The notes under the pieces are model-generated. The model did no database searches. It was not told the DNA's origin and worked only from the letters and a program-made list of their open reading frames with translations. Of a stretch of DNA of 32,170 nucleotides, positions 26,967-32,170 are shown piece by piece. The stretch comes from Prorocentrum cordatum (Eukaryota > Sar > Dinophyceae > Prorocentrales > Prorocentraceae): NCBI GenBank assembly GCA_963575745.1, contig CAUYUJ010017655.1, positions 1 to 32,170 of the forward strand, read 5' to 3'. Position 1 is the stretch's first letter; the number at the start of each line of letters is the position of its first letter. A program made the position numbers and the translations under genes.

Positions 26967-27054
26967 GACGGCACCCGGGACATCGTGACCATCACCTTCG
27001 GCACCGGGGAGATCAGTGGCGTCTACGTGCGCGAGAACGTGTGTCTCGGACGAG
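26967..27054 (+). CDS. Aspartic protease (pepsin family A1), flap exon
   Basis: Starts at acceptor CCGCAG|GAC and reads DGTRDIVTITFGTGEISG, then VYVRENVCLG. In pepsins the motif I-x-Y-G-T-G-x-x-x-G forms the flap over the active site. Here the usual flap Tyr is Phe (T-F-G-T-G), a change that would remove the Tyr hydroxyl. The end is not certain: CGAG|GCGCGC at 27054 is the likeliest GC donor, giving a phase-1 exon. No continuation (hydrophobic G-I-L-G-L motif or second catalytic Asp) was found up to 32170, so the next exon lies more than 5 kb away, is beyond the window, or the gene is broken. Confidence 0.78.
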
Positions 27055-27059
27055 GCGCG

Positions 27060-27230
27060 CGGAGAGGGATGGGGACGTTTCCCTTGGGAGGCGGAGGGGG
27101 AGGAGAGGGGGAAGGCAGGAAGGCGGGGCTTGGGCTGGACGGAGGGGGGCGGGGACTCGGGAGGAAGGAGGGAGGGCAAGGGAGGAGGGAGGGTGGCTTG
27201 GAAGGGAAGGACGGTAGGGTGAGGGGTTCG
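27060..27230. repeat. Purine-rich GGGAGG tract
   Basis: G- and A-rich sequence with GGAGG runs directly after the flap exon, merging into the ATG array. Confidence 0.6.
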
Positions 27231-27239
27231 GTAGGTGCA

Positions 27240-27648
<409 letters not shown>

Positions 27649-27809
27649 TAGGACCCGAGTCAACCCAAGACGCATCAACGCTAATGCAAGAACCCTGCTT
27701 CAAGCTCCCTGTTCGTAGGTCCCTACAAGGAAGTATTTTCACTGCGGGAAGTGCTCCATTGGAAGACAACCGTCTGATAATCTCCAATCATATGAGAAAA
27801 CGATCCATT

Positions 27810-27975
27810 AGACTCTAGCGCTGCGAACCAACGTGACCGTTGTTGCGTCCTGACAATCCCAAGTCGAGCCACAATTTGAAAATCCCCAACCCTCCATCGA
27901 TGAAGCTAGTCTGCATTTTCAAGACGCATGTGCGTGGCGCTAAGGCGAGAGCCGCATTTTGAAACGACCAGCCCT
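27810..27975 (-). repeat. About 70-bp satellite, inverted block
   Basis: Reverse complement of the 19-22 kb satellite: TCAAGACGCATGTGCGTGGC, CTAAGGCGAGAGCCGCATTT and GAAAATCCCCAACCCTCCAT. It is the only inverted block found. Confidence 0.7.
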
Positions 27976-28007
27976 CCTGGGACGCCGCCAGGGTCGCCAC
28001 GGGCTAG

Positions 28008-28544
28008 AGGGACTGGACTGAGCGCCCAGACCGGCTGTGCCGTAACCCCAGGTCTGAAATCCAGTGGGAACACCAATGGCGCCGACAAGACAACCGGATC
28101 GAGATGTGGACGGAAGTGGTCAACCGTCTCAAGGGGACGTGCGGCGCGCTCTTCGTGCAAGGATGGAACAGGGCCTGCGATCAGAGGGACGGAAAAGGCC
28201 ATGGCAAAGGCACCTACATCCCCAGCGGCTACGATGCCCTTTGCCAGGCTTTCCTGGAGGAACTGGCCACCTATGGACCACGACATCCAGCGTCTCTGCC
28301 ACAACCGGCGCCTGGATGTGGATTCACACTGACTGGCGACAGCAGCAGAGCAGACGCGCGCAGACGTCCGGCAAGGGACAGGGAGGCAAGAGGCACGGTG
28401 AGCCCACCTGGCCCGCGGGAAATCAATCCTGGCTGCGTGGCCTGTGGAGCACGGAGGGCTGGACGGCCCCCAGGGGCAGGGCCCGCAGTATCGTATGCGT
28501 GCAGGCGCTCTGCGCAGATCCCCACCAGCAAGCGCCCCGGTTAG
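28008..28544 (+). CDS. Unrecognised open reading frame, possibly an exon
   Basis: After a TAG at 28005 the + frame is open to 28544, with an internal ATG at 28104. Up to about 28330 it looks like real protein: WTEVVNRLKGTCGALFVQGW and GTYIPSGYDALCQAFLEEL contain Trp, Cys, hydrophobic spacing and G/C-ending codons. Beyond that it becomes Arg/Gly/Pro-rich and probably leaves the coding part. No family is recognised. The - strand also has a long open frame through this region (28754-27906), so strand assignment rests on composition. Satellite precedes it and the repeat at 28500 follows; a mobile-element protein is a reasonable guess. Confidence 0.35.
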   Translation, partial: RDWTERPDRLCRNPRSEIQWEHQWRRQDNRIEMWTEVVNRLKGTCGALFVQGWNRACDQRDGKGHGKGTYIPSGYDALCQAFLEELATYGPRHPASLPQPAPGCGFTLTGDSSRADARRRPARDREARGTVSPPGPREINPGCVACGARRAGRPPGAGPAVSYACRRSAQIPTSKRPG

Positions 28545-28890
28545 GTGCTTCCGTTTGCCTGGTTGTGCCGGATCCGCAGGGCCTTCCAGCCTAGGAGGCT
28601 CCCGCACTGGCGAAACGTGTGCCCTGGCCAGCGGTGGCCACTCCACCTGCCTGGACTCCAGCGTGGAGCACTCCCTTACCCGGCTGTGTTGTGATTGCGG
28701 GGGGCCTTCCAACCCAGGAGGCCGCCGCACCTTTGTTTCCACCAGCAAGCGCACCAGTTAGGTGCTCCGCTCCACCTGGCTCCGCCGGTGGCTGCGGCTG
28801 CGCCCTTCCAACCCGGGGGGGCGCCGCCCGCTGCCTCTCCCACTGGCACGCGCACCAGTTCGGTGTTTCCACCGCGCCCGCGCCCCCGCG
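28500..28890. repeat. Degenerate tandem repeat with CCTTCCAACCCAGGAGGC core
   Basis: CCTTCCAGCCTAGGAGGCTC (28581), CCTTCCAACCCAGGAGGCCG (28704) and CCTTCCAACCCGGGGGGGCG (28803) mark three units. The partner motif CACCAGCAAGCGC..GGTTAGGTGCT occurs at 28523 and 28739, with a decayed copy near 28850. Confidence 0.7.
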
Positions 28891-29530
28891 CAGCGTCCAA
28901 CCCAGGCGCTGCGCGGTCGAGCCAGGGCGTCTCTGCCCCCGTCTTCCCCGCTCCGCCCTGCCTCTGGCCCGCCGCCCCTCGCCGCGCGAACGAGGCTTGG
29001 CCGCCCCCGCCGGTGCTGCACCCACAGCCCGTGCGGCTGGCAGGGGCTCCACCCCCGCCCGCAGCGCCTGCTGCCCACATGGGCAGACAGACAGACATGC
29101 CAAACGCCCGAGCGCGTGGGCAGAAAAAGCATGCAGCGCCAGCCTGGTCTCACCGCTTTGCGACGGCGGCGGGGTGCAGGATAGAGCTCTTAGGCTGCGT
29201 CGTGCGCGGATCGCCGCCATTGCGGTTCACCTCCCGCTTTGCCGCTTCGGCTGCCGCCGGCGATGCCTCCCCCCCCCCACTCTTGGTCGGCCCGCCAAGC
29301 GGCTCGGCTTCCACCGCCGCCCCAGGGCGTGCTGCCGTGCACCGGCCGGGGGCAGCCCGCCCCCCTCCCGCGCGCCGCGCCCCCAAGGCGCGCGCCTGCG
29401 CCCCCAAGGCGCGCGCCTACGCTGCAGCCCCTGCGCCACCGGTGGCGTTGCACCAGCCGCAGTCGCTGTTCGCCTAGGCCTCCGCCGCTGCGGCCACAGT
29501 GCGTGCGGAGCCGCCATGCTGACGCTGTGA
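28890..29530. other. Very GC-rich stretch, no gene recognised
   Basis: Several overlapping frames stay open because stop codons are rare at this GC content. Translations are Pro/Ala/Arg-rich on both strands with no motif. CGCCCCCAAGGCGCGCGCCT is duplicated in tandem at about 29378-29420. Confidence 0.45.
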
Positions 29531-29531
29531 C

Positions 29532-29690
29532 TGGAGCCTCCAGTGGAGCTCCCTTTGGGGCCACGAAGCGTGCGAGGGGCCTCCGTGCGAGCGCTGCCAC
29601 TGGGGCCTTCGGTGGGGCTCCCAATGAGGCCACGAAACGTGTGAGGGGTGTGTGCCGAAATTGGCGACGCAGGCTGAGCTGAGGTCGAAC
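29532..29690 (+). repeat. About 90-bp satellite, block 1
   Basis: GTGGAGCTCCCTTTGGGGCC, CACGAAGCGTG and CACTGGGGCCTTCGGTGGGG begin a repeat that resumes at 30300. The last unit ends in GTGCCGAAATTGG. Confidence 0.75.
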
Positions 29691-29769
29691 AGGAGGAGAG
29701 GGAGGATGAGGCGGAAAAGGAGGACGAGGGGGGGTGGAAAGGGAGGAGGAAGGAGTGAGACGCGGGGCT

Positions 29770-30115
29770 TTGTCTCTTCAAAACGAGGACCCAACACCAC
29801 ATGATGGTTGGGAATAGTCGAACGACCAAACAAATTGTCTCCTCCAAACAAATGAGCCCTCGGGCACCATCTAGAAAACCCCGGGGACTTCTGGAAACCT
29901 CTAGAAGCTCCAGGAGCACGAGACCCAACATGTCAAACATGGGCACCGTTTCCCTCTTACGTTCTCCTCCACGAGACCACCCCCTCCCCTTCCCGCGTGA
30001 GATCCCACCCCCAAGGCCCGACATTTCAGAAAACAAGACAACCAAGGCAACGAAAACCATGGATGCCGCCGAGCAGGCGACTTTGAAACTCCATCCGTTC
30101 ACGTTCCCTTAGTAA
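29770..30115. other. Unresolved mixed-complexity segment
   Basis: Non-repetitive sequence between two satellite blocks. A + frame (29801-30112, Ser/Arg/Pro-rich) and a - frame (30102-29227, with a hydrophobic stretch near 29930-29850) are both open. No motif favours either, and no terminal repeats were seen. Confidence 0.3.
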
Positions 30116-30299
30116 ACTTCTGTGGGGCAATGTGGGGCGTTTTTGGGGGAGGTCTCTGGGGACGGGATCGCGGTCTGCTCACCCCCCGATCCTCGTCCTC
30201 CCCTTCGTCATCCTCGTATGGTTATCATTATGACCCTCCTCATCCTGACTCCCCTCATCCTGATCCGACCTGCCTCGACATTTCTAGTCGGCGTGTGAA

Positions 30300-30690
30300 T
30301 ACATTCTTCGGTGGAGCTCCCTCTGGGGTCGAACCGTGTGAGGGGTGCGACGGGATCGGGCTGGGTGGAGCTGCGTGCGAACCCTGCAATTGGGGCCTCC
30401 GGTGGGGCACCCTATGGGGCCACGGACCGTGTGAGAGTTACGCCAGACTGGAGGGGTGGAAATGCATGCGATATTTCCCATTGGGGCCTTCGGTGGAGCT
30501 CCTTATGGGGCCACGAAGCGTGTAAGGGGTGCGCCGAAATGAGGGGTGGAGCCGCATGCGAACCTTGCCACTAGGCCCTTCGATTGAGCTCCCTGTAAGG
30601 CCACGAACCTTGTGGGGGGATGTGAGGGGTGTACCGAAATTGTGGGTCGAACTGCATGCGAACCCTGCCACTGGGGCCTTCGCGGCTCAG
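30300..30690 (+). repeat. About 90-100-bp satellite, block 2
   Basis: Units are marked by TGGGGCCTCCGGTGGGGCAC (30391), TGGGGCCTTCGGTGGAGCTC (30482), TAGGCCCTTCGATTGAGCTC (30572) and TGGGGCCTTCG (30672), so spacing is 90-100 bp. Each carries GGGGCCACG, CGTGTGAGGGGTGCG and GCATGCGAACCCTGCCA. The recombinase frame starts within 75 bp of its end. Confidence 0.85.
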
Positions 30691-30762
30691 GACCGCCGCG
30701 CCCAGGCCGCCCAAGCTGCTGCTCCCGCGCCGCGGGGGGCCCCCCGCCGCGTGCTCGGCTGA

Positions 30763-31545
30763 GGCCGGGCGCCCTGCGGGGCCCAGTCGCTGTTCCTGCT
30801 CCGCGGGGGCGCCGCGACGAGGCATCGGTACTCCGCCGCGGTCGACCGCCTGCTGGAGCACTACGGCGTCGCAGGGGGCGGCGTCGAGGCGCTGGGCCAG
30901 GAGGGCGAGGACGCCTACGCGCTCGTCTCAGGGTACCTGGAGGTCCTCTGGGCCTCTGGCGCGGGCATCGCGGCGGCGAACAACGTCGTGGCGGGCGTGT
31001 GCTTCTTCAGCCCGCGCCTTAGGCGCCGGTTGGATCTGGGCTGGGCGGTGCTGAAAACATGGCGGAAGAGGGGGCCCGCGGCGCGCGTGCTCCCCTTCAC
31101 GCCCGAGATCGTCGGGGCCATGGCTGGCCTACCGCTGGAGGCAGGCTGCGTCGACGTCGCGTGCCTCCTGATGGTTTCTTTCGATGGCCTGCTGCGCTGC
31201 GGCGAAGCCTTCGCGCTGTGCAGGGGCGACGTGGCTTTCCGTGGCCAGTGCGCCGTCCTCCGCATCGCCTCATCCAAGGGCTCAGCGGGGCGCGACGCTG
31301 CGGAGGCGGTCGCCATTAGGGCGCCGATCGCCCTCCAGCTACTGCGGCTCGTCGCGCACGGCCTGGGCGAGGGGGACAGGCTCAGCGCGCGGTCGCCACG
31401 CCAGTCGCGGGCGGCCCTCGCTGCGCTGGTAGAGGGCCTCGGCTTGGCTTCCAGTGCCCGTTCAGCTGGCACAGCTGCCGCCGTGGCGGAACGCATCATG
31501 GGGCATCTCTCAACCACATGTTTTCTCGCGCATTCGATACGTTGA
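30763..31545 (+). pseudogene. Degenerate tyrosine recombinase (integrase-like), frameshifted
   Basis: The frame opens after a TGA at 30760 without an obvious Met. It has an N-terminal SAM-like helical part (RYSAAVDRLLEHYGV to about 31040), LKTWRKRGP, then FDGLLRCGEAFALCRGDV, where the Arg of L-R-C-G-E is the first catalytic Arg, and a downstream SSKG as candidate catalytic Lys. The H-x-x-R box is in another frame: HSCRRGGT at about 31470-31493. The original frame then resumes with ERIMGHLSTTCFLAHS, in which Phe stands where the nucleophilic Tyr is expected. Two frame changes and a shortened segment between RRGG and RIM indicate a dead or misassembled copy. Such recombinases move DNA by strand breakage and rejoining, as in DIRS or Crypton-like elements; which type applies here is not decided. 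Confidence 0.65.
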
Positions 31546-31810
31546 GCGAGCTACAGTCCGCGTGGCAGCCAGCTTCACGCCCCCTTGCGATCGATCCATG
31601 ACTGCGTGGGACTCCAGGCGCCCTTCGAGCTGCCTGCATGTGCCTGGACCGACACAGGCTTCGGACCTGGCGGTATGAGATGTCCAATCGTTTCACGGCC
31701 GGACCGAGAAGTGGCGTGCTTTTCCGACCCCATCCGGGAACGCTCACGTGGGCGGCCAGGTGAGAGCTGGAGTGAACGCACGGGCTCGCCAGTCGTTCGA
31801 TATCTTTACC
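31546..31810. other. No gene recognised
   Basis: Continuation past the recombinase stop. Mixed sequence with short open frames but no motif. No inverted or direct terminal repeat linked to the recombinase was found. Confidence 0.4.
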
Positions 31811-31814
31811 GGCC

Positions 31815-32170
31815 CCGCCATCGACGACCACTGGCACGGCCACCACGACCACTGCGACGATCACGACGACCACTACCGCGACCACCGTGACCACGGTGGC
31901 CATCACGCCTCTCACCACTGCCGCGCCCACCCACCACCACCACGACCAGTACCACGGCCGCCGCCCGCCGACCGCCCCCCACCCTGGGCCCCCCCCGCCC
32001 CCCCTCCCTCCCTTTCCTGCCCCGCCCCCTCCCCCTCACCGACCCCCTCCATCTCCCCACCCCTCCCCCCCTCCCCCCCCCCCACCCCCCTTCTACCCTA
32101 CCATCCCTCCTCCCATTCCCTTCTTCCTCCCTTCCCTCCCCTCCCCCCTCCCTCCCCCCTCCCCCCTCCC
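31815..32170. repeat. CCACGACCAC-type repeat then C-rich pyrimidine tract
   Basis: 31815-31960 has variants of CACCACGACCAC and GACGACCACTACC. From about 31970 to the end the sequence is almost pure C and T with a few A (CCCCTCCC, TTCCCTCC), a mirror-like tract compatible with triplex or i-motif structures (inference). Confidence 0.75.

Noticed and set aside
28591-29220. Overlapping long frames of 130-300 codons on both strands
   Set aside because: At this GC content stop codons are rare. Translations are Pro/Ala/Arg/Gly-rich without motifs and no strand is favoured.

Overview
The window looks like nuclear DNA of a dinoflagellate. No single gene proves this. The case is the combination of GC-rich sequence, long uninterrupted trinucleotide arrays, several families of short inverted-repeat elements, very small coding exons separated by introns of up to about 9 kb, and splice junctions that only make sense with the GA-AG and GC-AG borders known from dinoflagellates. 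The genus cannot be told. Most ATG-to-stop frames run through repeats and encode nothing I can support.

The main gene is on the + strand. Four tiny exons of a pepsin-family (A1) aspartic protease lie at 14141-14239, 23505-23573, 25351-25389 and 26967-27054. Each continues the family alignment where the last stopped: the catalytic D-T-G-S segment, the first disulfide segment, a short linker, and the active-site flap. All three joins are phase 0 and use GA-AG, GC-AG and GC-AG borders. A weak 5' exon candidate lies at 13436-13560. The C-terminal half of the enzyme is not in the window.

The second recognisable gene is on the - strand inside the first protease intron: an RNase H domain of a retroelement (about 22290 down to 21582). 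It is split by a 198-bp inverted-repeat element that has a 7-bp target duplication and works as a GA-AG intron restoring the reading frame, which is the structure expected of an introner. A second, different element (21427-21584) sits directly after it and supplies its stop codon.

The third is a degenerate tyrosine recombinase at 30763-31545 (+), with the catalytic Arg in an L-L-R-C-G-E box and the H-S-C-R-R-G-G box displaced into another frame. Weaker candidates are a - strand exon at 2419-2544, an unrecognised ORF at 28008-28544 and a possible recombinase tail at 489-623 (-).

The remainder is repeats. Family A (about 160 bp, four copies) and family B (131-132 bp, three copies with perfect 4-bp target duplications) are short inverted-repeat elements, and there are two further inverted-repeat elements (one present twice). 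There are also satellites of about 70, 90, 105, 150 and 54 bp, and a 1.4-kb structure in which a GGGACAGTGGTG-type array is flanked by minisatellites in opposite orientation. A 100-N gap lies at 24571-24670. I saw no rRNA, tRNA, CRISPR or spliced-leader sequence.
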